DNA from: Intestinibacillus massiliensis
Lineage (GTDB): Bacteria > Bacillota > Clostridia > Oscillospirales > Butyricicoccaceae
Reading direction: 5' to 3'
Length of the DNA stretch: 64,000 nucleotides
Assembly (NCBI GenBank): GCA_029267335.1
Contig: JAJUJC010000003.1
Coordinates: forward strand, 1 to 64,000
In this document: positions 52,307 to 61,689 of the stretch, piece by piece
How the letters are laid out: each line of letters begins with the position of its first letter
Position numbering within the stretch: the stretch's first letter is position 1
Translations under genes and position numbers: made by a program
The notes under the pieces: generated by a model
Told to the model about the DNA's origin: nothing
What the model saw: the letters and a program-made list of their open reading frames with translations, nothing else
The model's database searches: none

Positions 52307-53461
52307 ATGCCGACAGTCGCACTCGTTGGCGCACCCGCCGCGCCGCAGATTCCGGTCGCGACAGGGGAAAAAGACGCCCGTCCGGATGGCGCGCTTTTCG
52401 GACAGCTCATGGTGCAAGGGACAGCGAACACCACGCTCACGCCCGCACAGATGCTTGTCAGCGCATTGACCGGTACGGAAGAGGCGGAGGATCTCCCCGA
52501 TGCTGCGCCGCAGGATGCGCAAGCCGCACAGACACCGGATGCCGCGCTCGCACTGATGCTTACAGGTTTGATGGCGTGGAATGCGCCGGATGCCGTACAG
52601 CAAACCGGTTCATCCCAGGAGAATGCGACGCCCGATGCCGCCGGTACGGTCGCTGCACTTCCCGCACTGGGGGAGGACGCACCGTCCGCACATCCGCCGA
52701 CACAGTCCGCACCGCTGCAAGTGGATCATGCGCCGCAGCCCGACATCGGGCAGGCGAAAGCCGATGGCTCCGGTACCGCGGAAAAGGCCGCAGGCGCAGC
52801 GGTCTTTGAAAAAATCACGCAGACAGTTGCCGAGGCGGCGCAGTCTGCCGCAGGACAGGGCGAGAGCGGACAGTCTGCAGGGCGCAACACCGCCGCGCCG
52901 CAAAAGGAGCAGGTCTCTGGGACCGATGCGCTTCAGCAGCCGCTCGTTCCCTTTGCGCGCCTGTCGGTGGAACTTTCCACCGCAGAACTGGAGACCCTCG
53001 AAAAAACACAGGCAGTCCACACCGCGCTCGAGCGGCTGAGTGAAGATTTGCAGCATCTGCGCGCAACACCCACCGAATTGCAGCTCACTCTGGAGCCGCA
53101 GCGTCTGGGGGCGCTGACGATTTCTCTGACCATGACCGAGCACGGTCTGTCCGCGCATATCAAAACCGCTGACCGACAGATCAGCGAACTGATCGGCGCA
53201 CAACTGCAAACGCTGACGGAGGGCTTGCGGGATAAGGGCGTGACGCTCGACCACGTCGAGGTATCTTATGAGAGCCTCGCACAGCAGAACGGACAGTCTG
53301 GCAGGGGGCAGGGCTTCCACGAAGGAAGACAGCAGCGCGAACAGAGCACGTTTGACCGCATGCAGAATCGAGAGCGCATGGTCGCAGACACTGCACAGCC
53401 CGCTTTTTCGGGCACGACCACAGGATGGAATGCTCAGGGTGCGGTGGAATACAGAGTATAA
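52307..53461 (+). CDS. fliK: Flagellar hook-length control protein FliK
   Basis: 384 residues. A long, low-complexity Ala/Pro/Gln N-terminal ruler (about 1-215) and a compact C-terminal Flg_hook domain (about 230-325) with LQLTLEPQRLGALTISLTMTEHGLSAHI, the switch region that changes export specificity when the hook is complete. A Gln/Arg-rich tail follows. Located between motE/ylxF and flgD as in Bacillus. Confidence 0.9.
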   Translation: MPTVALVGAPAAPQIPVATGEKDARPDGALFGQLMVQGTANTTLTPAQMLVSALTGTEEAEDLPDAAPQDAQAAQTPDAALALMLTGLMAWNAPDAVQQTGSSQENATPDAAGTVAALPALGEDAPSAHPPTQSAPLQVDHAPQPDIGQAKADGSGTAEKAAGAAVFEKITQTVAEAAQSAAGQGESGQSAGRNTAAPQKEQVSGTDALQQPLVPFARLSVELSTAELETLEKTQAVHTALERLSEDLQHLRATPTELQLTLEPQRLGALTISLTMTEHGLSAHIKTADRQISELIGAQLQTLTEGLRDKGVTLDHVEVSYESLAQQNGQSGRGQGFHEGRQQREQSTFDRMQNRERMVADTAQPAFSGTTTGWNAQGAVEYRV

Positions 53462-53479
53462 GAAACGGAGGATTTCTTG

Positions 53480-53974
53480 ATGGCAACATCCGCAGTTTCA
53501 GCTGCAAGCGCAAACAGTGCCGCCGCTACGGCAGCACAGTCGGAACGCAAGGTCGGCGGTATGACTGTCGATTCCGAAACCTTTCTGAAGTTACTGGTCA
53601 CACAGATGCAGTATCAGGATCCGCTTGAACCGCAGAACGATACGCAGTTTGTCGCCCAGCTTGCGCAGATGAGTTCGCTCGAGCAAATGCAGTCGACGAA
53701 CGGCAGCCTGACCAATCTACAGGCATACAGCATGGTCGGAAAGTATATTTATGCACAGATAACCGACCCGCAGACAGGTACGGTATCCGAGCATATGGGG
53801 CAGGTACAGAGCGTAGTACTGTACAGCGGAAAGCCCTATCTGGTGCTGGATAAGGATACAGCCATCCCGCTGGAGCAGGTGACCGAGGTGCTCGATCCCT
53901 CTTTGTTCGATAAGCCGACCGATGGCGAGACCCCGACCGCAAGCGGGGAAACGCCGGAAGCAACAGGCACTTGA
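53480..53974 (+). CDS. flgD: Flagellar hook assembly protein FlgD
   Basis: 164 residues. Hook-cap scaffold. N-terminal FlgD signature: SETFLKLLVTQMQYQDPLEPQNDTQFVAQLAQMSSLEQMQ split here for reading. Only the short form is present (no full Tudor/FnIII domain), as in many Firmicutes. The ATG at 53480 follows GGAGG. The tail is Pro/Glu/Thr-rich. Confidence 0.93.
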   Translation: MATSAVSAASANSAAATAAQSERKVGGMTVDSETFLKLLVTQMQYQDPLEPQNDTQFVAQLAQMSSLEQMQSTNGSLTNLQAYSMVGKYIYAQITDPQTGTVSEHMGQVQSVVLYSGKPYLVLDKDTAIPLEQVTEVLDPSLFDKPTDGETPTASGETPEATGT

Positions 53975-54017
53975 ACACAGGCAAAAATACTGCACAAGTA
54001 AAAATCACAAAATATAT

Positions 54018-54044
54018 TAAAGATTCCTAAAAAATTGCCGAAAT
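54018..54044 (+). promoter_or_regulatory. Sigma-28-type promoter inside the fla operon, before flgE
   Basis: TAAA (54018-54021), 15-base spacer, GCCGAAAT (54037-54044), seven of eight bases of the sigma-28 -10. It lies in a 103-base AT-rich gap, the largest break in an otherwise tightly packed operon; the flgE start is 33 bases downstream. Confidence 0.6.
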
Positions 54045-54077
54045 AATTATAATAGTAGGGATAAGGAGAAAACAATT

Positions 54078-54923
54078 ATGATGCGCTCCCTGTTTTCCGC
54101 GGTTTCCGGTCTGAAAAATCACCAAACCGCGATGGATGTCATCGGTAACAACGTAGCAAACGTCAATACGGTTGCATTTAAGTCCAAGAAGGTCGTCTTT
54201 CAGGACATCATCAGCCAGACCGTCAGCTCTGCGACTGCGCCGACTACGACGACTGGCGGTATGAACGCAAAACAGGTTGGTCTTGGCATGAGCATTGCGA
54301 CGATTGCAACCGACATCACCGAAGGCAGCACACAGACCACTAGCGCACCGCTTGATTTTGCCATCACAGGTGAAGGGTACTTTATCGTTCAGGGCGGCGA
54401 CGGCACGAAGTATTACACGCGCAACGGTAACTTCACGACCGATTCCCAGGGGTATCTTGTGACGGCAAACGGCGACTATGTCATGGCTGTCACGGGCAGC
54501 ACCGGCATTGCAAATGGCACGACACCCGGTACGCTCAGCAAGATTCAGATTCTGGGTACAATAGGCGGCAACACCTACTCCGAATATGCAATCGACTCTT
54601 CTGGTGTCGTCACGGCAAAAAGATCGACCGGTACGATCGACACACTTGGCCGTATCGCTCTGGCGACCTTCAATAATGCCGCCGGTCTGGAAAACGTCGG
54701 TGCAAGTAAGTACCAGCAGTCATCTAACAGTGGCACCGCGGTCTATCATTTTGCCAACGACAACGCAGGCAAGGTGCAGTCCGGTCAGCTTGAAATGTCG
54801 AATGTACAGCTCGCCAATGAGTTGACCAACATGATCATTATGCAGCGTGGCTATCAGGCAAACTCCCGTGTCATCACGACATCGGACACTATGCTTGAGG
54901 AGCTGATCAACCTGAAGCGCTGA
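54078..54923 (+). CDS. flgE: Flagellar hook protein FlgE
   Basis: 281 residues. N-terminal rod/hook motif MRSLFSAVSGLKNHQTAMDVIGNNVANVNTVAFK (conserved Asn-rich block) and C-terminal helix NELTNMIIMQRGYQANSRVITTSD, both found in hook/rod proteins. The compact length equals the short Bacillus-type FlgE rather than the long Salmonella form. A FlgG-like annotation is possible, but the position after flgD and before flbD supports the hook. Confidence 0.9.
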   Translation: MMRSLFSAVSGLKNHQTAMDVIGNNVANVNTVAFKSKKVVFQDIISQTVSSATAPTTTTGGMNAKQVGLGMSIATIATDITEGSTQTTSAPLDFAITGEGYFIVQGGDGTKYYTRNGNFTTDSQGYLVTANGDYVMAVTGSTGIANGTTPGTLSKIQILGTIGGNTYSEYAIDSSGVVTAKRSTGTIDTLGRIALATFNNAAGLENVGASKYQQSSNSGTAVYHFANDNAGKVQSGQLEMSNVQLANELTNMIIMQRGYQANSRVITTSDTMLEELINLKR

Positions 54924-54940
54924 GTGTGCTGAGGTAAGGC

Positions 54941-55195
54941 ATGATTAAGGTGACAAAAATAAACAAGCATGAGCAGTTCTGGGTCAACGAAAAACTGCTC
55001 GAATTTATGGAAGAAACGCCCGATACCATTTTATCAATGGCCTCCGGACGCAAAATCGCAGTAGCGGAAACCGCAGCGGAAGTCATTGCACTGATCGCGC
55101 ACGCACCGGATGCGCCGATCGTTCTGCACCGAGTGGACGAAGGTCAGTTCAGTGCGGGCGGACAGGAAGCCGCAAGTATGGGGGGACAAGGTTGA
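54941..55195 (+). CDS. flbD: Flagellar protein FlbD (SwrD-like)
   Basis: 84 residues. Begins MIKVTKINKHEQFWVNEKLLEFMEETPDT, the classic FlbD pattern (I-x-V-T-x-L/I-N...E.I...PDT), then an extended C-terminal tail not seen in the shortest homologues. In Bacillus the equivalent SwrD raises motor power. Overlaps the motA start. Confidence 0.88.
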   Translation: MIKVTKINKHEQFWVNEKLLEFMEETPDTILSMASGRKIAVAETAAEVIALIAHAPDAPIVLHRVDEGQFSAGGQEAASMGGQG

Positions 55196-55980
55196 GTATC
55201 GTAACAATGGTCGGCATGATCGTTGGATTCGGCTGCGTTGTCATTAGTATCATGACAACCGGCAATCTGATGGATTTTGTCGACGTGGGCTCTGTATTTG
55301 TCGTATTTGGCGGCGTATTAGGCGCGACCATCGCGTCTTATTCCTCGGAGCAGCTCAAAAGTGTACGACAGGCAGTCGGCATCGCGATGAAGCGCGAAAA
55401 GCTCGATATTGATGCGGACATCGACAATATCATCAGCATCGCAAACGTTGCGCGGCGCGACGGCCTGCTCGCACTCGAGGAAATGACCGACAGCATGCAG
55501 GACCCTTTTCTCAAAAAGGGCATCATGCTCGTTGTGGATGGCTCGGATCCGGAACTGATTCAGAGCATCATGGAGACCGATCTTGCGCTGACCAAGGAAC
55601 GCCATGCCAATAATCGCGGCGTGCTCGACAGTATGGCGGCATACGCGCCGGCATTCGGTATGATCGGTACGTTGATCGGTCTGATCAATATGCTAAAGAG
55701 CCTGAACGATATGTCGAGTTTGGGCAGTAACATGTCTGTCGCACTGGTCACAACGTTCTATGGCTCTATGCTGGCAAACCTGCTGTTCAGCCCGCTGTCG
55801 AAGCGCCTGAAAACAGTAGGCAATTTGGAATATCTGCGCAAGGAACTGATTCTTGAGGGAATTCTTGCAATTCAAAACGGCGAAAATCCACGTGCGATCA
55901 AGGAAAAACTGTATGCTTTCCTCGCCAATGCACATCAGCAGAAGTTGCAGGAATCGGAAAAGAAGAAAAAAGAAGGATAA
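55192..55980 (+). CDS. motA: Flagellar motor stator protein MotA
   Basis: 262 residues. Proton-channel stator with four membrane helices: two near the N-terminus (about 3-22 and 28-50), then a cytoplasmic loop carrying the charged FliG-facing residues, then two helices (about 146-165 and 178-200) with YAPAFGMIGTLIGLINML and ALVTTFYGSMLANLLF. TTG start overlapping the flbD stop, with GGGGGG upstream. Confidence 0.95.
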   Translation: MSIVTMVGMIVGFGCVVISIMTTGNLMDFVDVGSVFVVFGGVLGATIASYSSEQLKSVRQAVGIAMKREKLDIDADIDNIISIANVARRDGLLALEEMTDSMQDPFLKKGIMLVVDGSDPELIQSIMETDLALTKERHANNRGVLDSMAAYAPAFGMIGTLIGLINMLKSLNDMSSLGSNMSVALVTTFYGSMLANLLFSPLSKRLKTVGNLEYLRKELILEGILAIQNGENPRAIKEKLYAFLANAHQQKLQESEKKKKEG

Positions 55981-56001
55981 CCTGCGGGGGAGGGGAAAAC
56001 G

Positions 56002-56799
56002 ATGAAACGAAAGCGCGATGATCCGGAGGAGGGCGGCAGCGGCTATAGCTGGATGGACACCTACGGCGATATGGTTACGCTGCTGCTGTGCTTCTTCGTA
56101 CTGCTTTATTCCTTTTCCTCGATGGATTCCGCAAAATGGCAGGCGCTTGTCGGTGCGTTCGCAGGAACGTCCGAGGTGAGCGCCATTCCATCTTTTGATG
56201 TCAATACCGCACGTGAGGAGCCGATCAATCAAATTGACCCGATGGTCAATTACGAGAATCGCGAAAAGGAAACGCAGCAAAGTAAAATTGATGCCGCAAA
56301 TGCCAAGCGCAAGGAGATCAACGATATTTACGACCGTCTTTATGCGAGTATCCGGACGTATATCGACGAGAACGGCTTGCAAAACCAGATGAACGTCATG
56401 AAGACCGACGATGCCATCATTCTGCGTTTCGGCGAGATTGCGCTGTTCAATCCCGGACAGGCGAACATCCTGCCTAAGAGCCGCGAAACGATGGCGCATA
56501 TGGTCGATATTATTGCACAGAACGAAAAAGCAATCAAAATGGTCAGTATTGAGGGCAATACCGACAACGTTCCGATCCACAATGCACAATTTACGGATAA
56601 CTGGGATCTATCAGTCAAGCGGGCAACGAATGCGCTGCGTCTTGTACTAAGCACGGGAAAAATCAGCGAAACTAAAATTTCTGCGATCGGTTATGGTGAA
56701 TATCAGCCGATCGACAGCAACGCAACGTCCGAGGGGCGTTCACGCAACCGACGGGTCGACTTCGTTTTGAAAAAAGCGGACCTACCCGAGGCGACATAA
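56002..56799 (+). CDS. motB: Flagellar motor protein MotB
   Basis: 265 residues. The stator partner of MotA. The single N-terminal helix YGDMVTLLLCFFVLLYSFS carries the proton-binding Asp23. The C-terminal OmpA-like domain (about 130-260) has IEGNTDNVPIHN, LSVKRATNALR and SRNRRVDF for peptidoglycan attachment. Motif order is complete. Confidence 0.95.
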   Translation: MKRKRDDPEEGGSGYSWMDTYGDMVTLLLCFFVLLYSFSSMDSAKWQALVGAFAGTSEVSAIPSFDVNTAREEPINQIDPMVNYENREKETQQSKIDAANAKRKEINDIYDRLYASIRTYIDENGLQNQMNVMKTDDAIILRFGEIALFNPGQANILPKSRETMAHMVDIIAQNEKAIKMVSIEGNTDNVPIHNAQFTDNWDLSVKRATNALRLVLSTGKISETKISAIGYGEYQPIDSNATSEGRSRNRRVDFVLKKADLPEAT

Positions 56800-56828
56800 T
56801 TTTATAAACAGGCAGGGAAGGTGGGCGT

Positions 56829-57248
56829 ATGTCCAAAAAACAGGTAATGGCGCTGGTTGCAGGTGTAATCGTTTTTATGCTGCTGATCGGCGCAGGCACT
56901 GCGTATTTCTTTTTAAAGGATCGCGGGAGTAAGGCTGAGGAACCGCCCACATTGTATAACTATGCAATTAAGGACTATTTTGTCACGAATGTCAAGGACA
57001 GCAATAAGCTGTTCAAGGCGTCGATCGTACTGGTACTGAATCAGGAAGGTATGGATGCAGAGATGGAAGCAAATCTGCCGGTCATCCGCGATAAGATCCT
57101 GTTTATTCTGCGCGCACTGACGGCAGATGATCTGACAAATCCGGATATTCAGGATAAACTGCGGGATAAGATCCCGACGGCACTCAATCAGGCGATGGGG
57201 ATTGACAATATTGTATCTGTATATTTCGGCGACTTTGTTATGCAATAA
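56829..57248 (+). CDS. fliL: Flagellar basal body-associated protein FliL
   Basis: 139 residues. N-terminal membrane helix (about 9-29), then the SPFH-like FliL domain: YFVTNVKDSNKLFKASIVLVL, an acidic helix, LRALTADDLTNPDIQDKLRDKI. Assists the stator around the motor. Normally adjacent to fliM, as here. Confidence 0.9.
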   Translation: MSKKQVMALVAGVIVFMLLIGAGTAYFFLKDRGSKAEEPPTLYNYAIKDYFVTNVKDSNKLFKASIVLVLNQEGMDAEMEANLPVIRDKILFILRALTADDLTNPDIQDKLRDKIPTALNQAMGIDNIVSVYFGDFVMQ

Positions 57249-57280
57249 ACGCGGAGCGCGCAAAAAGGGGGTGGAACGCA

Positions 57281-58261
57281 ATGTCTGACGTATTGTCACA
57301 GGCGGAGATCGACGCACTGCTCGCAAGCATCGAAACCGGTGAGGCAGCCGAGGAGAAAAGGGAAGATACAGTCTCTGTACGGGGATACGATTTCCGTACC
57401 GCCAACCGCTTCACCAAGGAGCATATCCGCGCGATCAACATGATCTTCAAAAATTTCTGCCATCTGCTCTCAAATTATCTGATGGGGACACTGCGCGCCA
57501 CAAGCGAGGTCGAGGTGCTGTCGCTGGAGGAAATGTCGTTTAACGAATTTCACAATTCGGTGCCGTCGCCTGTCGTGCTTGCGATCATCAATATCGCACC
57601 GCTCGGCGGTCCGGTTCTGCTGGAAATTTCGACAGAACTGGTTTACTCGATCGTCGGTCGCGTGCTTGGCGGCACGAAAGGCGTGTCCGCGGACGGACGG
57701 CAGCTTGCGGACGTCGAACTCGCGATCATTGAGCGCGTGATTTGGCAGATGCTGCGCAGCTTGGATGAAGCATGGGAAAAAATGATGACGATCGATTCGA
57801 CACTCGACCGTGTGGAAACCAGCATGCAGTTTGCGCAGATCGTGGATATGAACGAACCGATCCTGATGGTGACCATGAATGTTGCGGTCGGGGAAGAAAA
57901 CGGTCTGCTCGGATTTTGTCTGCCGCAGCAGACCCTGGAGCCGTTCACCAAGCGACTCAATTCTAAAGCATGGTATACCGGAAACAGCGGCAAAAAGATA
58001 GAGGCGCATCCGGACGACATGATGCGTTCGCTTTCCCGTACCGCGGCAACGCTCTCTGTGGTGTTCCACGAGACGCAAGCCAGCGTGCACGATATTTTGA
58101 GCATGCAGGTGGGGGATGTGATCCAACTGAATCATCGCACGGACGAGCCGCTGATCGTTAAGGTGGAGCATATTCCGAAGTTCCAAGCAACGATGGGGCG
58201 GTATCGCAACGCTTGTGCGGTCAAAATTGTGGACATCATCAAGGGGGAAAGAGAAACGTGA
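57281..58261 (+). CDS. fliM: Flagellar motor switch protein FliM
   Basis: 326 residues. The N-terminal CheY-binding motif is VLSQAEIDALLAS (residues 4-16), the middle CheC-like domain spans about 55-230 (no E-x-x-N catalytic signature visible), and the C-terminal SPOA domain about 250-320. C-ring component. Overlaps fliY by four bases. Confidence 0.95.
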   Translation: MSDVLSQAEIDALLASIETGEAAEEKREDTVSVRGYDFRTANRFTKEHIRAINMIFKNFCHLLSNYLMGTLRATSEVEVLSLEEMSFNEFHNSVPSPVVLAIINIAPLGGPVLLEISTELVYSIVGRVLGGTKGVSADGRQLADVELAIIERVIWQMLRSLDEAWEKMMTIDSTLDRVETSMQFAQIVDMNEPILMVTMNVAVGEENGLLGFCLPQQTLEPFTKRLNSKAWYTGNSGKKIEAHPDDMMRSLSRTAATLSVVFHETQASVHDILSMQVGDVIQLNHRTDEPLIVKVEHIPKFQATMGRYRNACAVKIVDIIKGERET

Positions 58262-59481
58262 GTAATTTATCGCAGGAAGAGATCGACGCGCTGCTCGCCG
58301 GAACGGCACAAGAGCCGTCTGATGCCGTACAGGAAATCGCGCCTCTGCCCGAAGCGGCGAATTTATCCGGCTTTGAAGATCCCGCTCTCGTATTGCGCGA
58401 GGAGCGGTCGCTCTATTTGACGGACCAAGAGGCGGATGCACTCGGTGAGATCGGCAATATCTGCATGGGCACATCCGCAACGACCATGCATACGCTGCTC
58501 GGCAGAAAGGTGACGATCACAACGCCGGACGTTTCCGTATATCGCGCGGAAAATGTACTTTCACCGTATAAAAGTCCGTTTTTGCTCGTCAGCGTTGAAT
58601 ACATAGAGGGTATTTTCGGTAAAAACCTGCTGATTTTGCAGGATTATGCTGCGGCACTCATCACCGATCTGCTGATGGGCGGCGACGGCAATATCGACAA
58701 GGATAATCTCGAACTAGGCGAGCTGCATCTGAGCGCCATGAGCGAGATCATGAACCAGATGGTGGGCGCATCCGCGACCGCAATGTCCAATATGATGGGC
58801 AGCCCGGTCAATATTTCACCCCCGACTGCGACCAGCGTCGGCGTCGGTGAAAATGTCGGGCAGTTCCTGGATGGTACGGACATGGTCATCAAGATCAGCT
58901 TCGATATGGAGATCGAGGGTCTGCTCAAGAGCAAACTCATGCAGTTGATGACCATCGAAACCGGTAAAATGCTGGTGGATTCTCTCATGCACATGGGGGA
59001 CGCCGCACCGGATACGCCGTCTGAACCGGAACCTGCACCCGCACCGCAGCCCGCGCCTGCTGCACCGGCGCCCTCTGCACCGGCACCCTCTGCACCGTCT
59101 GCGGCTGCACCGGCATATTCCGCGCCGCCGGCAGCAAAAGCTGCGGAAGCACAGCCGCGCCGCGTGACCGAGGTCAAACCGCTTTCGCTTCAATCGTTCG
59201 ATGAAACATCCACCAGCGCGGGAGAAGAAGTCGATCTCGACCTCATTAACGATATTCCGTTGCAGGTCACGGTTGAATTGGGTAAAACAAAGAAGAATCT
59301 GAGCGATATCTTGAATTTTGGGCACGGTTCTATCATCGTGCTGGATAAGCTGGCAGGCGAGCTGGTCGACGTGATTGTCGGCGGTAAGCGCATCGCGCGC
59401 GGCGAGGTCGTTATCATTGACGAAAACTACGGCGTGCGCATCACGGAGATATTTAAGAGCGGCCGCGCAGGCGCACTTTAA
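58258..59481 (+). CDS. fliY: Flagellar motor switch phosphatase FliY
   Basis: 407 residues. FliN fused to a CheC-type CheY-phosphatase. It has an EIDALLAG CheY-binding motif at the N-terminus, two phosphatase signatures (LGEIGNICMGTSATTMHTLLGR and MSEIMNQMVGASATAMSNMMG), a Pro/Ala linker (about 250-300), and a C-terminal SPOA/FliN domain (DIPLQVTVELGKTKKNLSDIL). Removes phosphate from CheY at the motor. GTG start overlapping the fliM stop. Confidence 0.96.
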   Translation: MSNLSQEEIDALLAGTAQEPSDAVQEIAPLPEAANLSGFEDPALVLREERSLYLTDQEADALGEIGNICMGTSATTMHTLLGRKVTITTPDVSVYRAENVLSPYKSPFLLVSVEYIEGIFGKNLLILQDYAAALITDLLMGGDGNIDKDNLELGELHLSAMSEIMNQMVGASATAMSNMMGSPVNISPPTATSVGVGENVGQFLDGTDMVIKISFDMEIEGLLKSKLMQLMTIETGKMLVDSLMHMGDAAPDTPSEPEPAPAPQPAPAAPAPSAPAPSAPSAAAPAYSAPPAAKAAEAQPRRVTEVKPLSLQSFDETSTSAGEEVDLDLINDIPLQVTVELGKTKKNLSDILNFGHGSIIVLDKLAGELVDVIVGGKRIARGEVVIIDENYGVRITEIFKSGRAGAL

Positions 59482-59517
59482 CGACAGGAACGAAAGACAG
59501 CGGGAGGTAACGGTGTC

Positions 59518-60453
59518 ATGGCAGAAACAGAAATTTTGCTGGAAAGCGGTATCAATGAGCTGGAAATCCTCGAGTTTAAACTGGGGGATCGCTCCTATGG
59601 TATCAACGTCGCAAAAATCAAGGAAATCATCGGAGAAGCCGATATTCAGGAAATTCCGCATTCCCATAACAGCATTGAGGGTGCATTCAGACGTAGAGGT
59701 GAGATCTTTACCGCGATCAATCTCTGCCGCTATCTGGACGTTCCCGAGGAAATGCCGCGCGAACACGATCTCTTTTTAATTACGCATTTCAACAATACGA
59801 GTGCAGCGTTCCGCGTGGACGCAATTTGCACGATTCATCATCTTTCGTGGACGGATATCGTCGCACCCGAAGAGATCACCGAAGGCACCAATACCGGCAT
59901 TATTACGGGTATCGCGAAAATCGGGGATGACGACATGATTATGATCCTTGATTTTGAGAAGATCCTGTTCGACATCAGCCCCGCAACGGGTTTGCAGGAG
60001 CAGGACATCACGCGCAGTGAAACCGGCGTGCGAGCGGAACTGCCGATCCTGATCGCGGAGGACTCTGCATTTCTGCGCAAGATGCTGATGTCGTGCCTGA
60101 TAAAGGCGGGGTATGAGGACCTGATCTGCACGACGAACGGCGCGGAGGCATGGCATATCCTGTCTTCCATTCGGGAGACCCATAAGGACATTCACAAAAA
60201 GGTCGCATGCGTGATCACCGATATTGAAATGCCGCAAATGGACGGTATGACGCTCACTCGTCAGATCAAGGAGGATCAGGTGCTGCAGGGGATTCCGGTG
60301 GTCATCTTCTCCTCGCTCATCGACGAAGCGAACAGCATCAAGTGCACCGAGGTCGGTGCCGATGCACAGCTTGCAAAGCCTGACATCGCGCGTCTGGTCG
60401 GTACACTGGACGAAATTTTGCAGATCGGTGCGCATCACGCGCAGGTAGGGTAA
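59518..60453 (+). CDS. cheV: Chemotaxis protein CheV
   Basis: 311 residues. CheW-like domain (about 15-155) fused to a receiver (about 180-305). The CheW part has FKLGDRSYGINVAKIKEII and GEIFTAINL; the receiver keeps the acidic pair in LIAEDS, the phosphoacceptor in VITDIEMPQMDG and the Lys of LAKPDI. Acts as a phosphorylation-tuned coupling protein. GGGAGG precedes the start. Confidence 0.94.
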   Translation: MAETEILLESGINELEILEFKLGDRSYGINVAKIKEIIGEADIQEIPHSHNSIEGAFRRRGEIFTAINLCRYLDVPEEMPREHDLFLITHFNNTSAAFRVDAICTIHHLSWTDIVAPEEITEGTNTGIITGIAKIGDDDMIMILDFEKILFDISPATGLQEQDITRSETGVRAELPILIAEDSAFLRKMLMSCLIKAGYEDLICTTNGAEAWHILSSIRETHKDIHKKVACVITDIEMPQMDGMTLTRQIKEDQVLQGIPVVIFSSLIDEANSIKCTEVGADAQLAKPDIARLVGTLDEILQIGAHHAQVG

Positions 60454-60458
60454 GGGTT

Positions 60459-61673
60459 ATGCTGGCCTGCGTTGCGTGTCAGCCGATCTTTAACATCCGG
60501 CAGCAGGTGTTCGGCTACGAGCTGCTTTACCGTGCGGGCGAGAGCAGTCAAGCCTATGACGGCATAGACGGCAACCTCGCCACGCGCAAGGTCATGGAGA
60601 CCGCGTTCAGCGATATTGGCATTCAGGAGCTAACCGGAGGGCGCAAAGCCTTCGTCAATTTCACGGAGGATCTGCTGCTTGAAGAAGCGCCGTGCTTACT
60701 GTCAAGCGATATTTTGGTCGTTGAAGTGCTGGAAACGGTTGAGCCTACCAAGAAAGTTGTGGATGTATGCCATTCGCTGCAATCTAAGGGTTATCTCATT
60801 GCGCTCGATGATTTCGACTATCGCGAAGAATACGAACCGCTCATCGAGTGTGCCGACATCATCAAAATTGATTTTATGGCGACAGATCGCCGGCGGTTGC
60901 CGCAGCTTGTGCGCAAGCTCGGTCATAATGGCCGCAAAATTCTGCTCGCGGAAAAGATCGAGACCGTTGCGGACTATGAACTTGCCAAGGCACTGGGTTT
61001 TTCGCTCGTGCAGGGCTATTTTTTCTGCAAACCCAAAATCCATGTGTCACGTCATGTGGATCCGCTCAAGGCAAGTCAATTACAGCTTGTGCGGTTTCTG
61101 GGCGAAAATGATGTCAATTTTGCGCACCTTGCGGAAATCATCAAGCACGATGTTGTGCTGTCCTATCGGCTGCTGCGCATTGTAAACTCCGCCTACTATG
61201 GCTTGCAGTATTCCGTGACCGGTATCCTGCACGCGCTGACGATTTTGGGTGTGAAGGAGCTGCGCAAGTGGATTGCACTCATCGTCATGAATGAAATTCG
61301 GGACGATAAGCCCAATGAGCTCATGCGTACTGCACTGATGCGTGGGCTGTTCATGGAGCAGTTGGCAGTTTATCTGCATAAACGCAAGGAACGCGACGAG
61401 TACTTTATGGCGGGCTTGTTTTCCTTGGCGGATGTGCTCATGGATGCGCCGATGCACGCTATTTTGCAGCAGACGCATCTGTCGCAGGAACTGACCGACG
61501 CGCTCGTCACGGGGGAGGGGCGTCTGGCGGATCTGCTGCAAATTATTGTGCATTATGAGCGCGGCGAGTGGGAAGAAGCGCTGTCCTATGCCGCGCAATA
61601 TCAAATATCACCCGATACGGTACTTCGTTTTTATACGGAAGCGCTGACGAAGTCTAATCAGGTGCTGCGTTGA
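60459..61673 (+). CDS. EAL-HDOD domain protein (YuxH-like)
   Basis: 404 residues. The N-terminal EAL-like domain (about 1-200) has ELLYR (ExLxR), FVNF, LDDFDYREEYEP, IIKIDF, AEKIET and QGYFF, so most catalytic positions are recognisable, but loop 6 departs from DDFGTGYS. The C-terminal HDOD domain spans about 205-390. EAL-HDOD proteins of this shape are usually regarded as regulatory c-di-GMP or protein-binding modules, not proven phosphodiesterases. It lies six bases after cheV within the flagellar operon, which suggests a link between second messenger and motility. Confidence 0.88.
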   Translation: MLACVACQPIFNIRQQVFGYELLYRAGESSQAYDGIDGNLATRKVMETAFSDIGIQELTGGRKAFVNFTEDLLLEEAPCLLSSDILVVEVLETVEPTKKVVDVCHSLQSKGYLIALDDFDYREEYEPLIECADIIKIDFMATDRRRLPQLVRKLGHNGRKILLAEKIETVADYELAKALGFSLVQGYFFCKPKIHVSRHVDPLKASQLQLVRFLGENDVNFAHLAEIIKHDVVLSYRLLRIVNSAYYGLQYSVTGILHALTILGVKELRKWIALIVMNEIRDDKPNELMRTALMRGLFMEQLAVYLHKRKERDEYFMAGLFSLADVLMDAPMHAILQQTHLSQELTDALVTGEGRLADLLQIIVHYERGEWEEALSYAAQYQISPDTVLRFYTEALTKSNQVLR

Positions 61674-61689
61674 AAAGAGGGAAGAGCAT

